A DNA stretch of 64,000 nucleotides from Ashinkailepas kermadecensis (lineage: Eukaryota > Arthropoda > Thecostraca > Neolepadidae), in contig JAOTOM010005128.1 in assembly GCA_034440615.1 (NCBI GenBank), forward strand, positions 496,001-560,000, given 5' to 3'. How positions within the stretch are numbered: position 1 is the first letter of the stretch; the number at the start of each line of letters is the position of its first letter. Under the pieces are notes generated by a model. It was given only the letters and a program-made list of their open reading frames with translations. It ran no database searches and had not been told where the DNA came from. This document shows, one piece after another, positions 46,801 through 59,114 of this stretch. The position numbers and the translations under genes are program-made.

Positions 46801-47170
46801 TAAAATGCATTACCCACCACTTTAAAATAAAAAATTTCACAATTTCAGGCATTCCAGTTCATAGCACCCGGTCGCCACGACGGCAACGTCAGTGCACGTG
46901 CACACCCATCTTTCGTATTCGGTGCATTCGCCACACTTCGTGCGATGCTACGGTTTCTGCTAGGCCTTCTGCGTTTTGCTAATTGCTGCCACATAATAGA
47001 CTTGCGCCATATTTGGCGTGATGGAATGCTTCGTATGGGCGTTCGCTGCGAAAAGTCGATTGATTAAATTCGATCATTAGTTTCCTACTTCCCACATTTT
47101 CTTGTAGTTATGAAATGCTGTTTCCGCTGCGATTTGATGCACTTCATATCTTTGCTGCTATCCTCCCAGG
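46801..47170 (-). repeat. Segment C, inverse copy
   Basis: This is the reverse complement of ~28,490-28,130, including GCATTCGCCACACTTCGTGC, TTTTGCTAATTGCTGCCACA and GGCGTGATGGAATGCTTCGT. Confidence 0.88.
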
Positions 47171-48900
47171 TTGGCTTCCGAACCGAGGCCCTGCCTCAGC
47201 GTTCTTTTTTGAACCCGTTGCGTCTTTCTTGGTCTATGATTGTGTATTATGGCTCCAATCCATTTTTGTTAGGGGCCTAAAACATTTTCGAACCCCCTGC
47301 TCGTTTTAGGGTTTGTTGCATTTTTGTGCACCGATTATTTTTTTGACGTGTCAGGGCGTTTTCAAAGATCCCGATGTGTGTATTTAGCGCCCGGTCTTTT
47401 TGTTTGTTTTGGAACCATGTTGCCTTTTGCGGCCCCAGCCACTTTTTTCAGGCTCTTGTGCGTTATCATGACCCCTGTGTGCCTTGCGAGCTAGCGGTGT
47501 ATTTTTTAGACCTCCCGGTATGTATATTTATGGCTGCAACGAATATGTTAAGGCCCTGTCGCTTTTAGTGAGACTCTGTGCGCTTTGGGGGGCCAGTTGT
47601 ATTTTCAGCCCCCGTTGTGCTCTTAGGGTCCCGATGTGTTTATTTTGGGCTTCTGACGCACACTTGCGGGGCCCCAGTACAATTTTGGGGCCTCGGTACG
47701 ATGTTTCTAGGTCCCAGAGCGGCTTATTGCGCCCAGGCGCGTGGTTCCGGAGACCCAACCCCAGTTTTCTGGGCTCAATACGATTTTTGTGAATCTTTTC
47801 TGATTTTTTTTTTAAAAGTCCGAATCCCGGCTTGATTTCTCGAGACCTTGGCGCAATGCTTTTGTATCCCACCTCGATTGTTCGAGATCCGTTTTGTTTT
47901 TCGGTGCCATACGCAATTCGTGAAGGCATCTGATAATATGTTCGGTGCTCCAGAGCCATTTTTTTACCTGGGCATTTAGTTGTTGGAATCCCTCCTTATT
48001 TTGGAGGGCTCCAGCTTGATTTTTTTCGGATACCGATTCGGTGTTTGTGGTCACACTGTGCTTACGTGTGGCCCTAGACGCCAATTTTTTAGAGCCTCGA
48101 CGGGACTACCGATGGGAATTGTGGGTCCCGAGCGCGATATTTGGGGGGCCCGGTTCGAGTTTGTGGGACGCGTTATATGTAGCTGTGGCCCCAACGCGAA
48201 TTTGGCGGTTCCTGTTCCAATTTTTCGGGTCTCGGAGCGAGTTTTCCGGGGCTCGCCGTATTTATTTTGAGACCCATACGCGAATTCTGGTGGACCGACG
48301 CGAATTTTGGTGGCCCCAGCGCGATTTTTTAGGCCCGGGCACGATTCTTGGGAGCTTATCCCTCTCAGGATGGAGGGGGCATTTGCCCCTTCGATATAGC
48401 ACCGCGGCCACTGAAGGAGTTGTTTTTTGTCCCAGAGTGACATTCCGGTTAAGGATTGATTTTTTGGGCAGCTGCAACTTTTGGGGCCCCGACGCGACCT
48501 TCTGGGCCTCCAGTGTGATTTTGAAGGGCTGTTACGCGACTTTTTTTTATTCCAATGTGATCTTTTGGGCCCCGACGTTATTTTCTTGGATCCCTAGCGC
48601 GAGCTATAGCTGCCTCGACACTTGTTGGGGGTCCAATGCGTTTTGGGGACTTTTGGCGTCATTGTTGGGCCCCCAGAGTGATTATCCATGTCCGGATTGT
48701 TTTTCGTTGCTCCGGCTTCATTTGTTTTGGTCCCAATGAGACTGTTGGGGTACGGTACGACCTGTCGTGCCCCTGGCATGATTTTCGTGGTCCGGGCGTG
48801 CATTTTTGGTACCCCAGGCTCAGCGTAATTTGCGGGGGCCCCGGCCGGATCTTTTGGGGCCTATATCGTGATTTTGAAGTACCCAGACACGACTCCTACT
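47171..48900 (-). repeat. Segment B, inverse copy
   Basis: This is the reverse complement of ~28,100-26,150. Units read GGGCCCCGACGCGATTTTTT. Open frames of 130-232 codons have no domain and mirror the unit periodicity. Confidence 0.88.
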
Positions 48901-51590
48901 ATTTCTTAGGGGTTTCTTCTTGCAAATTATAGGCCTCCTGTCGCGTCTTAAGGGTCTCGTCTCATTTCCTAGAGGCTTTTTACCGGTTTTCGACGTCTCC
49001 TTGTGTGTCCTACCCTCCTCCATATTCAATGGTCCTCCTCTCCCGTCTTGGAGGGCCTCCTATTGCATTCTGGGGCCCCTTTAACATGGCATGGGGCTTC
49101 CTCTCATCTTCGAGGGGCATTCTCTGCCAAATTAGGGGCCTCCTGCCACGCCTCGTGGGCCTCCTCCTTTATACTGGCAAAGCCTTACCCGTCTTCAGGG
49201 ATCTTCAATTTTGTAAACCTCACCTCCTTCCATACCTGCTACCACTCCCATCTTAAGGGCCTCCTCTCATTTCCTGGGAACTCTTTCCGGTATTCGGGGC
49301 CTCATTTGGTCCTGGAGACCTACTCCTTCTTGTGGGACTCCTCTCGAGTCCGACAGGTGCCTTATTTCTCTTCTAGAGGCCTTCTTTTCCAAATTAGGCG
49401 CCTCCTCTCACGTCTTGGGGGCCTCCTGCTCTGCGTGTGGATTCGATTTTTACCCATCTTAGGGGTGGTCTCTTATCTCCTGGTGGACTCCTCTTCTCTC
49501 TCAGGCGCCTCCTCTGCCAAATTACTGGCAACCTTTCCTATCTTACTGGCCTTGTTATTTCCCGGGGACCTTCTTAGCCGTCTTCGAGCCTTCTTTTCCG
49601 CCTGGGAGCCATCTCTCTTATCCAATGGCCTTTCTCTCCTATTGTATGGGCCTCCTCGTTCATCATGGGGTCTCATTTCCCATCTTGTGTCGTTCTCTTC
49701 CGAATTAGGTGCCTCCTGCCACGTCTCTGGATCATCCTTTTCTATCTCGGTGGAACCTAACCAGTTTGGGGCCTGCTTTTGCGTCTTCGAAACCTCATAT
49801 CATATCAACTGGCTTCCTTTTCCGTCTTAGGGCCTCCTCTCATATTCTGGGGCCTCCTTTCCGGTGTTGGGGCCTCCTTTGCAATCCTGGTTTCCTCCGT
49901 GCAATTTGTGACACTCTCTTGATTTCTGGGGACTCCTACCCTCTCCTAGGTGACTCTTTTTCAAGTTAGGGGCCTCCTCTCACGTCATGGGGGCCTCCTT
50001 ATCTGTGTTTGGAGCCTCATTATCCTCTTAGCAGGGTGCTTTTGCGTCCTAGTCCTAGATCTTCTCTTCTAGGGTCCTCCTCTTCAAAAATATGAGCCTC
50101 ATCTGGCTGGTCTCGGTGGCTTTCTCTCATTCCTGCGGAGACCTCCCTACCCGTCTTGGGGCCCCTTTTGCGTCCGGATAAATCTCCCCTATCATGTCTT
50201 AATTTTATATTGCAGGGGCATCCTCTTCCGTCTTGGGGCCTCGTTTTCCAAATTAAGAACATCCTGCCACCCATCGGAAGCCTTTTCGTCTAACCTGGGT
50301 GGCTTCTTGCCCGTCTTGGTGGCATCCTTTCCGTCCTGAGGGCCTCCTTTTCGGGCTGGGGGCCTCCTCTTCGTCCTGGAGCCTCCTTTTCGTCCTGGGG
50401 GCTACCTCCCAATCTCTGTTCTACGTCTTGGGGGCTTCCTTTGCGTCCTGGGGGCATCCTTTTTGTCCTGGGGCCCACCGCACAATCTCTGTTATACGTC
50501 TTATGGGCCTCCTTTTCGTCCTGGGGGCCTCCTTTTCGTCCTGGGTGCCTCCTTTTCGTCATGGGGGCCACCTCCAAATCTCTGTTTTACGTCCTTTTCG
50601 TCTGGGGACCTCATCGCAATCTCTGTTCTACGTCTTGGGGGCATCCTTTTCGTCCTTGGGTACATCCTTTTCGTCCTGGGGGCCTCCTTTTCGTCTTGGG
50701 GGCATCCTTTTCGTCCTGGGGACTCCCTTTCGTCCTGGGGGCCACCTCCCAATCTCTGTTCTACGTCTTGGGGGCCTCCTTTTCGTCCTGGGGCCTCCTT
50801 TTCGTCTTGGGGCCTCATTTTCGTCCTGGGTGCCTTCTTTTCGTCATGGGGGCCACCTCCAAATCTCTGTTTTACGTCTTAGGGGCCTCCTTTTCGTCTG
50901 GGGACCTCATCCCAATCTCTGTTCTACGTCTTGGGGGCCTCCTTTTCGTCCTGGGGCCTCCTTTTCGTCCTGGGGTCCTCCTTTTCGTCCTAGGGACCTC
51001 CTTTTCGTCCTGGGGGCCTCCTTTTCGGCATGGGGGCCACCTCCCAATCTCTGTTCTACGTCTTAGGGGCCTCATTTTCGTCCTGGGGGCCTTCTTTTCG
51101 TCATGGGGGCCTCCTTTTCGTCCTGGGGCCTCCTTTTCGTCCTGGGGGCCTCCTTTTCGTTCTGGGGACCTCATCCCAATCTCTGTTCTACGTCTTGGGG
51201 GCCTCCTTTTCGTCCTGGGGGCCTCCTTTTCGTCTTAGGGGCCTCCTTTTCTTCCTGGGGGCCCCTTTTTCAGCCTGGGGGCCTCCACCCAATCTCTGCT
51301 CTACGTCTTGGGGCCTACTTTTCGTCCTGGGGCCTCCTTTTCGTCCTGGGGGCCTCCTTTTCGTCCTGGGGGCCTCCTCCCAATCTCTGCTCTACGTCTT
51401 GGGGCATCCTTTTCGTCATGGGGCCCCCTTTTCGTCATGGGGGCTTCCTTTTCGTCATGGGGCCTCCTTTTCTTCTTGGGGGCTGCCTCCCAATCTCTGT
51501 TCTACGTTTCTTATAGATACCTGATTATATTTCCTGGGGGCCTCGTCAGTCTTGAGGCCTCATTGACAGCATGATCTTCTGTCCCGTCGT
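48901..51590 (-). repeat. Segment A, inverse copy, expanded to ~2.7 kb
   Basis: From 48,901 to ~50,110 it is the reverse complement of 26,150-25,579 joined to 21,020-20,285, without the LINE. From ~50,290 it is a cleaner array of GGCCTCCTTTTCGTCCTGGG (20-21 bp), punctuated about a dozen times by CAATCTCTGTTCTACGTCTT at 30-150-bp intervals, which marks a higher-order repeat. Frames up to 265 codons (50,299-51,524) arise because 21 is divisible by three. Confidence 0.92.
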
Positions 51591-51735
51591 CCTCCTTGCT
51601 CACCTTTTTTGCTGTGCATTTGCGGATAGGGGCCTCCTCAAATTTAAGGGGGGGATTGCCCCCACCCCCAAGATAATGCCAAAGAAGGGCTTTGAGTTCG
51701 ATAACATAGCATAAGCATAAATGTTTTTTTAATGC
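51591..51735. other. Short MITE-like fragment
   Basis: TTTGCGGATAGGGGCCTCCT and GGGGGGATTGCCCCCACCCC resemble the MITE termini and modules seen elsewhere. No boundary was established. Confidence 0.3.
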
Positions 51736-52335
51736 AACAAAACCTAACCTAACCTAGCCTAACCTACCTTTTGAGAACCAAAAATAAAAAGAAGAGAAAA
51801 ATGTTAAACAATCTATTCTCTGAAAATGCTCAACCTTCAAAAAGAAACCTAACCCAGCCTAACCTAACCTAAGCTGCTTTTGAAGAAAACTTCTCTTTTT
51901 TTTGCGAACATGTGTAAATTTTTTGGGAAACTTTTGGGTATTATTGTGCTTCAAGGTGGGAACAAGAAAAGTTTTATGGGCGCTGTAGGACCAACGCAGT
52001 CAATGCGGCCGTAAGCCCAAATAACCAACCAACCAGCCAAGAAAAGTTTTTACACACTTTTGTCACCATAAAGCAAACAAATGGGTTAGGTTTGGTTAGG
52101 GTAGGTTGGTTTAGGTTTTTTAAGTTTGGAAAATTTGTCAATTTTTTCCAATTAAAATAAAATAAATTTGCACCGAAAATAAGTGGTCCCATCATCTTAG
52201 TCACCGTCATGAACATGGTATTCTGGATAAAAATTCCACAAAATTTAAAATTACCTTAACCTGCAATTTACCGATCATTTGTATTCAACAGCAACTTATG
52301 ATAGGTTAGGTTTGGCTGGGTTAGGTTCTTTAAAC
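51736..52335. repeat. Interspersed AACCT / AGGTT clusters (telomere-like)
   Basis: AACCTAACCTAACCTAGCCT (51,745-51,771) and AACCTAACCCAGCCTAACCT (51,847-51,866 on) are followed in opposite orientation by GGTTAGGTTTGGTTAGGGTA (52,084-52,103) and TAGGTTAGGTTTGGCTGGGT (52,302-52,321). Between them is a tail-like CCCAAATAACCAACCAACCA (~52,016-52,035). The motif is the arthropod telomere word TTAGG, but it is degenerate and internal. Confidence 0.75.
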
Positions 52336-53846
52336 TTTGAAAATTGAAAATTGACAAATGCTTTAACTGTCTCATGCGCAGTGAAATTGAAACACGCCTG
52401 ATGCTACCAATTTCTGCAATATAAGAGGAAAAAACTATGACGTCACCAAAGTTTGAAGGCGAACTTTGGTGTACCTTCTAAGGTAATAGTATCGTGGGTG
52501 GCACTTAATGCGCGCTACCAGACATTGGCCTTGTATGAATATATAGGGTTTGTTTAGCAAGTCATGTGCGGCCATAGCTTAATACCTATTGCTTTCTTCA
52601 GGAATATCAATTATAATGAGGTGTCTATACGGCTTCTTGCTGACTTTTTTATCTCATGGTTTCATAGGCTGGCAGATTGGCTCATACGTGGCTTTCGTTG
52701 GTTCAGTTTGAGATTGGGTTTCCCCATATCAATATTGAATGCATGCACATTGTCATTGGGCATGGAGGTAGGTAACTTGGTAAATATCAAGCTGATGGTG
52801 TGATGGGTAAGTTGCTGAAGATAATTATAGTTTGTATATCCACAATCTCAATAACCATGATTGTTGTTCACTGGACTGGATTGTATGGAAGTTTGACAAT
52901 GACTGGAAATTGAGAATGGAATTAATCATGTTCAAGCTCCATGTGCATGTGGTTTTGCCATTGGTGGTGTGTACAAACATCAGTATGACCATGCAATTGT
53001 TGCTTAGTTGCTTAGCAGGTTTTTGTTTTCAGACAATCTGGTTTAAAATGCATCAGCATCAGCTAATCTCAACATTTTATGATGTAAACTGTACTTCCAC
53101 AGTGGAGGGAAATCCAGCTATTTTGTTTGTTTTTGCACACAATATTAAATTTTTCAGCAAAAGGTGCAGAGTCAGTCCACTATCTAATCCAAATCTGTTT
53201 CTTTTCAGTACAAAATGTGCTGGTTAACATCAATGTTTCTACTTAGCATGGTGTTTTTCATTTTTTCCCTTTAGCTTTCTTATCAGCATAAAATAGCATA
53301 GGTTATTAGGGGCGGCCAAATCAACATTGCGGGGGCCATGGCCCCCACAAAAGGATACAAATGGACGCCCCTGCCCAGACGCATGGTGTTTTTGGCACGT
53401 GAGTTGGGGAAAAATTAGCTATAACTTTAGGTTGAGGAAGGGGAACAAAATGAAATATTTAGGTCAGGCATAGATATAAATAATGCTGCAGCATATTTGT
53501 TGCCCTTTGCATAATACATTGCGGACAATCTTTAGGCATTTAGTTGAAAGGTGTTATGTTCATCATTTTCGTGGGAAGGCAGAAATATAATGTATATTTA
53601 TGTTTCAAACCTGGGATTGTATCATGGAAATATGAAAGTGCGCCACCTCAAATTGTTATTTACTCTGATTGTTAAAAGCTGAGGAAATAGCTCCCGATTT
53701 TGTTTTTGGTTTGAGGGTAACTGCTCACTGAACTAAATAGGGTTCTTCGCCATACATTTGCTTATCTTAAAACGAGTCTAAATTTTGTGAACGGGTGTCT
53801 CACTAAAAATATGTATTACTCGCTCTGAGCAGAGGCCCCTCACTGT
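52336..53846. other. Unassigned AT-rich DNA, no gene recognised
   Basis: A 131-codon frame (52,832-53,227) and others show no motif. A short module GGGGCGGCCAAATCAACATT...GGCCCCCAC at 53,309-53,350 belongs to the MITE-type repeats. Confidence 0.4.
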
Positions 53847-53983
53847 GTACGTGTGTCTCTTACTTTCCGAACAGGGTATCAAATCATTGCTGCGCGTGTG
53901 CCTCTTACGTGCCGAACAGGGTATCAAATCACTGCTGCACGTGTGCCTCTTACGTACCGAACAGGGTATTAAATCACTGCTGC
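53847..53983. repeat. 45-bp tandem repeat, 3 units
   Basis: The unit contains GTGTGCCTCTTACGTGCCGA and ACAGGGTATCAAATCACTGC. Units differ by 2-5 bases. Confidence 0.9.
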
Positions 53984-54217
53984 ACGAAAACACTCACCAC
54001 CTGTTTTGTGGTGGGTGTTCATAGTGGGATGCTCATTGATAGTTGTAAGTTGATGCGCGTACGCAACGACTTGTAGACGCAGTTTTTTTTAATGCACTTA
54101 TGGAATTGCTATTGCTTCATCCGTGCGTGCATCCCAGACTGAGAAGGCAACACCACCTGGCGTGATGTCGGCCTCGGACGTGGCCTGGTGGCTGGCTCGT
54201 GTGCACCGGCGTGCACC
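53984..54217. other. Unassigned spacer
   Basis: Nothing recognised between the 45-bp and 58-bp arrays. Confidence 0.4.
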
Positions 54218-55000
54218 ATCCTGCTGCGTCACCAGTCGGGCAGACTGGCTGGTGCGACGGGGCTCGGCCGGCCCTACCCTGCTGCGTCACCAGTCGGGCA
54301 GACTGACTGGTGCGACGGGGCTGGCCGGCCCTACCCTGCTGCGTCACCAGTCGGGCAGACTGGCTGGTGCGGCGGGGCTCGGCCGGCCCTACCCTGCTGC
54401 GTCACCAGTCGGGCAGACTGACTGGTGCGACGGGGCTCGGCCGGCTCTACCCTGCTGCGTCACCAGTCGGGCAGACTGGCTGGTGCGGCGGGGCTCGGCC
54501 GGCCCTACCCTGCTGCGTCACCAGTCGGGCAGACTGACTGGTGCGACGGGGCTCGGCCGGCTCTACCCTGCTGCGTCACCAGTCGGGCAGACTGACTGGT
54601 GCGACGGGGCTCGGCCGGCCCTACCCTGCTGCGTCACCAGTCGGGCAGACTGACTGGTGCGACGGGGCTCGGCCGGCCCTACCCTGCTGCGTCACCAGTC
54701 GGGCAGACTGACTGGTGCGACGGGGCTCGGCCGGCCCTACCCTGCTGCGTCACCAGTCGGGCAGACTGACTGGTGCGACGGGGCTGGCCGGCTCTACCCT
54801 GCTGCGTCACCAGCCGGGCAGACTGACTGGTGCGACGGGGCTCGGCCGGCCCTACCCTGCAATCGGGCAGACTGACTGGGGGGACGGGGCTCCCCCGCCC
54901 AGCTGCGTCACCAGTCGGGCAGACTGACTGGTGCGACGGGGCTCGGCCGGCCCTACCCAGCTGCGTCACCAGTCGGGCAGACTGACTGGTGCGGCAGGGC
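54218..55000. repeat. 58-bp satellite, about 13.5 units
   Basis: The unit runs CTGCGTCACCAGTCGGGCAG, then ACTGACTGGTGCGACGGGGC, then TCGGCCGGCCCTACCCTG. Variant pairs (ACTGGCT-GCGGCGG-CCC with ACTGACT-GCGACGG-CTC) recur as a 116-bp dimer at units 3-6. The right end is more decayed, with deletions. Very GC-rich. Confidence 0.95.
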
Positions 55001-55300
55001 TGGCCGTCACATTCAGCAGTAGCCAGCCGAGCCGGCTCGTGTGGTACGCCGGCGGCGGCGCCGTCATGTCGTTCGTCCGTCGTTCCACACGACCGCCGGA
55101 AGGGCCGCCCAGTGTTTTCCGCTCACGACCGCCATTGTGACTGATGGTCGAGACATGACGCCGGCGTGCCGCCGCGTCATGTCGGCCGCCTCCATTTTGT
55201 CGCCGCATGTCTGGTTGGGCGTTCGGGCGATTTGGAGGGGTGACTGGGGGAGCGAAGCACCGGAGGAGGTTTGCGGCTCTGGCCAGACATATGCAAATGG
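55001..55300. promoter_or_regulatory. CpG-rich block with YY1-like motifs
   Basis: This block directly abuts the satellite. GACCGCCATTGTGAC (~55,127-55,141) and GGCCGCCTCCATTTTGTCGC (55,185-55,204) resemble YY1/Pho-type sites, common near housekeeping start sites. A 102-codon minus-strand frame is open but unrecognised. Promoter activity is a guess from composition. Confidence 0.25.
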
Positions 55301-56228
55301 CCCCATGTCATGTTGGATCGGTGGAACAAGACCGCGCTGCGGAGCCATGCATTTTGCACATACTATACGCACATCATGCGGTATACTTCGGCATAGGGAG
55401 GGATGCTCTTCATCTTTTCTACGGTTCGGGACTATCAGTGGAGCGCCGCTGCTTGCCTTCCCAAATGCTGGGATTTAAGGTTAAGCTGCACCCGTGTCTG
55501 CCAGCTAAAATGATTTTATCTCATGTTCTTTTCCTACTTGGATAGGATTAGCAATCCAATTTCAGGTAACTTTACAGACGAACAGCGGGTACGACTGAGA
55601 AGTGGATAAGTGGCAGCGCTCTTTTCTCATGGATTGGTACATATTTTTTTACCTTTGCACAGGAGCGCAACCCGGATTTTCTAAAGGGGGCGGGGCCCGA
55701 CCTAAAAATATGTCACGAAACAGAAAACTTTTCATCTTTACGTGGTGAAAATCTCAAAATTTCTTGTTTGACCTATAATGTAGGTATTCTTGTTTCCTAA
55801 GGGAGGGGAGAGGACTCGCCCCAGTCCCCTTGGCTGTGACTCTGCTTTTGGAAATTAAATGTATGCAGATTCGAAAAATTGGAGCTATGCTGCGATCCTA
55901 GGCATTGCATTCTCCTGAATGCGGGCGATTCTATTACTTCAATTACTTCACATTAATAACCGCGGCTAGGCGGCCATATTGCTGAAAACCGCACCATAAT
56001 TGACGAGGAAAAGTACACAACTAGGACATCGGTATTTTATCTCTAAAGCACTACGGTAGGAAAACTGCGGCATGAAGACCACATTAGGAATATTCAACTA
56101 AGGAAGTCAACATGTGTGCTATAGCCCAAGTGGGCTATAGCACACTATGTTATAAGACGCGGCCGTGGGAACAAAGGGCGAGAGGTATCATGAAATAGGC
56201 CCGAAGTGTTTTGAAAGTCGTTTCTTGC
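55301..56228. other. Unassigned, no gene recognised
   Basis: A palindromic TGTGCTATAGCCCA-AG-TGGGCTATAGCACA lies near 56,112-56,143. No coding signal. Confidence 0.4.
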
Positions 56229-56236
56229 CATGGAAC

Positions 56237-56434
56237 AAGGAACGGATGCAAGGGAAGGGAACACTGGGGATATGTGCCCCTCATGGAAAGGTGGCACCCC
56301 TCCGGCCGGGAAAGGTCCTCTTTCAGGACGGCTCGAGTGCATCCCTTCCCATCTCAACGATTTTTTCCCACCGAACGCACCCCTCCGATGAAATGTGCCC
56401 CTACCCTGCTAAAAATTCCCTGGATCCGCTTCTG
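56237..56434. mobile_element. 198-bp hAT-like MITE with 8-bp TSD
   Basis: Left end AAGGAACGGATGCAAGGG, right end CCCTGGATCCGCTTCTG (imperfect inverted). Flanking octamers CATGGAAC (56,229-56,236) and CATGCAAC (56,435-56,442) match at 7 of 8. The interior has GTGCCCCTC and GCACCCCTCCG words as in 17,919-18,201. Confidence 0.75.
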
Positions 56435-56442
56435 CATGCAAC

Positions 56443-56769
56443 GTCAATAGACGTAATGATACACGTTTTCGAAAAGTGAGGGTATGACCTCCGTGGCCCA
56501 CTTTAACACAGTGAAGTTTCCGTGTAAGTTTCCAGCAACTTGTCAGTATGGCAGCTCGTGGGAAACTGAGGATTGGAAGCGCGTGGTGATCCAGTGTTGC
56601 TAAGTCATGCTAAGTGAATGTCGCCAGGATTACAGCAAAAGTCGCTGAAGTCGCTAAATGAAGCAGTAAACCAGCTGAAAAGAAAACAACATAACACTAA
56701 CAAGAAAGTATTAGGCTCATATCAGCAACGCAAACATTACAATCGTTATGTACTGTGAGATGTGCTGTG
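56443..56769. other. Unassigned, no gene recognised
   Basis: No coding signal. It may contain the left portion of the hAT-like fragment that follows. Confidence 0.35.
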
Positions 56770-56876
56770 TCTCACTATGGCCCCCGTGGCCCCCAATTTT
56801 CCTAATTTTGTCCTGTGGCCCCTTAAAATGTAGCATGGCCCCCAGGGGGCCATATGGCCCACGTTGAGAAACCCTG
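56770..56876 (-). mobile_element. hAT-like terminal fragment
   Basis: Read on the minus strand it begins CAGGGTTTCTCAACGTGGGC and continues with GGCCC-rich DNA. CAGGGNTTCTCAA is a common hAT terminus. The opposite end was not found. Confidence 0.55.
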
Positions 56877-58236
56877 ACCTATACCATGGAAGGTCAGCAT
56901 TGACTTGCGCTTATGAGAACAGAAAGTACCATCTGTAGTTGTCAGAACACTTCAGGAACATTCTCAAGTGACATGCAAGGTGTGGGTGGTATCAGTTGGT
57001 GGGGCCACATACACCATCCCCTCCATATTGTAGGAGATTATTGCAAAGCACAGAACAGGGCCTGTAGCTATTTCACTTTTTCACCCCAGTCCTGCAAACT
57101 TGAGCTTTAAGACTCGCTAAGTAGGATAGCATGGGGAAAGACGCACCATAAAGCTCTCGACGGCTTTGACGCTCCCATGTTGCATGCTACCCAGCTTATT
57201 AACTGTCCATATGCATGGCAATTGTTTTTACCAGTGGCACGAGGTCCACTCCTTGGATTCCCTCGAAATACTTCAAAGCTGTGTTCTTGCCGAATTGGTC
57301 AATTATTTTAAGTGTGCCTACGCTGGAAAAAAAACTACAGGAGTGGTGACTCTGCGAGATGCGAGATGCTATAGCCGGTTAGGTTAACCATGCAGAAAAA
57401 CTCCAATAAGCAAGCACATAGTTTTGCAGGTATTCAAGAGTTGAATATGAGAGTATAAATTTCCATACAAAAAACTAAATAGCAAATCGTAAACTCTGGA
57501 ATGGCCAGGAGGGAAACGTAACATTTTATTTTGCAGTCGCACAGCTAAAATGTTATTCAGGGGGCGACCAAAGACAAATGTGATGAGAAAGAGAAAGCTC
57601 GCGAAGAGTGAAGCACGCCGAAAATTTAGGATTTTGCGTGGGGATTTTTTAATATAATTTTTGTGCATTTTTTGGTGCTTCGGTGAGAGGGGGCCGGTCT
57701 CTCCCCCCCCCCACACTTGGATGTGCCTGGGATATGATGTGATGATAGTTTTCATCTGAATTATTCTGCCGTTAATTAAGATGCTAAAAAGCAACAAAAC
57801 AAATGCCATTGTTAACACAGTCCTCCATGCTCCTCCAAATTTGCAACAGTCACAGGTTCGAGTACGGACATATGACCTAAAACGATGCGAGAGCATATCA
57901 CGGATGCATTGGTGGCTACCACGAAAACTAGTAGAATGGAAGCATGGGTGCATCAGAGTTTTCTGTGGTAATTTCACACCCTGATATCGTTACAAAGGTG
58001 TACAAATTGAATGGTAATGGAAGGTGTTGGTGATGGACATCTCAGCGCAGTAATCCTACGGGTGCAATGTGCTATGCGAGTTAATTCGCCTCATACGTGC
58101 GCTTTCCTACATGGTGTTTAACACACTACGTTTTCATCTAGAAAATCGTGATTATTTTCAAGTATTATGACTCACGGCATGAATCTTCCAAAAACTGAAC
58201 TATTTGAACATGATTGGGGTCTGTCCTGGTGATTGG
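56877..58236. other. Unassigned, MITE-like fragments, no gene recognised
   Basis: A 197-codon minus-strand frame (57,384-57,977) lacks motifs. Bases ~57,550-57,720 (GGGCGACCAAAG..., C run, GAGAGGGGGCCGGTC) resemble MITE interiors. Confidence 0.4.
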
Positions 58237-58249
58237 GGTATAGCTAGGG

Positions 58250-58417
58250 TGGGTGGTGGTGGTTATTGGTTTTTACGACACGTCGACCGTTGAGTCATGT
58301 AGCGTCGTCAATCTCTCACGCCGATTGGTCGCGGGCGAAGAGTAGCGACAGGTGAAACTCGAACCCACAATCTTCCGATTGTGAGACGGGCAACTTACTC
58401 CTAGACTACTCGTCCCC
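58250..58417 (-). mobile_element. tRNA-derived SINE with target-site duplication
   Basis: The minus strand reads a tRNA-like head with A box GACGAGTAGTCTAGGAGTAA and B box GGGTTCGAGTTTCA. The body includes GCGACCAATCGGCGTGAGAG and the tail GTCGTAAAAACCAATAACCA. TSDs GGTATAGCTAGGG (58,237-58,249) and GGTAGAGCTAGGG (58,418-58,430) match at 12 of 13. Same family as the truncated copy at 30,364-30,472. Confidence 0.9.
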
Positions 58418-58430
58418 GGTAGAGCTAGGG

Positions 58431-59038
58431 GCGTAAAGATGCTATCTTAAGATCGCCTAAAGAGCCATTGTTCAGCACTTCGCAATGATCGAGAGCAGGA
58501 TAATTCGTACAAGAACATGCAATTGCTTCATGTTGGGGAAGTTAGGAGAGGCAGCTGGCTTGCTTTTTGTTATTAGGACTCGAACCGTCAAATAATGCAA
58601 CGCTTAGTAAGGTACCTTATGGGCCAGCATACCTATCTTAACTACTGAGAGGATGTTTTAGAGATTGAGTGTTAAGAAGGTACAAATACCTCCTTTTATG
58701 GGATCAGCTGATTTGTGCCAGTGAAAGAGCAACAACTTGAGTTACCCAGAAGAAAATGTTTAAAAGTGAGTTATTTGGACACTGAACTGGCTCCACGACA
58801 CTGATCCAGATACTCCCCCCGGCATGAGCTGGTTTCAAGTTGTCAATCGCTGACGTGCGGATGGCTTATTTTCACTTTATTGGGATGCAAAATCCTGCAA
58901 GTCGTACGTTATCGTTGGATTCAAAATAAAGGATCAGTAAAACTTCGAACGCATTCGATTCACTTCAATTGGATAAATGATTAGCATTCAACAAATGATG
59001 TGTCTGATGAGCCTCCAACCGAAGCGAGGAATCTGATG
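58431..59038. other. Unassigned, no gene recognised
   Basis: No coding or repeat signature seen. Confidence 0.4.
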
Positions 59039-59040
59039 TA

Positions 59041-59113
<73 letters not shown>
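59039..59113. repeat. (TA)n microsatellite
   Basis: About 36 TA units with one interruption (TATTATAT) near the left end. Confidence 0.95.

Positions 59114-59114
<1 letters not shown>

Noticed and set aside
50299..51524. Long plus-strand ORFs (up to 265 codons) rich in GLLFVLGASFSSWGPPF
   Set aside because: They are read-through of the ~21-bp segment A array. All frames on both strands are open because 21 is a multiple of three. No domain or start context.
54123..54969. Repeat proteins (TGATGLGRPYPAASPVG type)
   Set aside because: Artefacts of the 58-bp GC-rich satellite.
57384..57977. 197-codon minus-strand ORF
   Set aside because: No recognisable motif; it overlaps MITE-like DNA and poly-C. 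Could not be supported as a gene.
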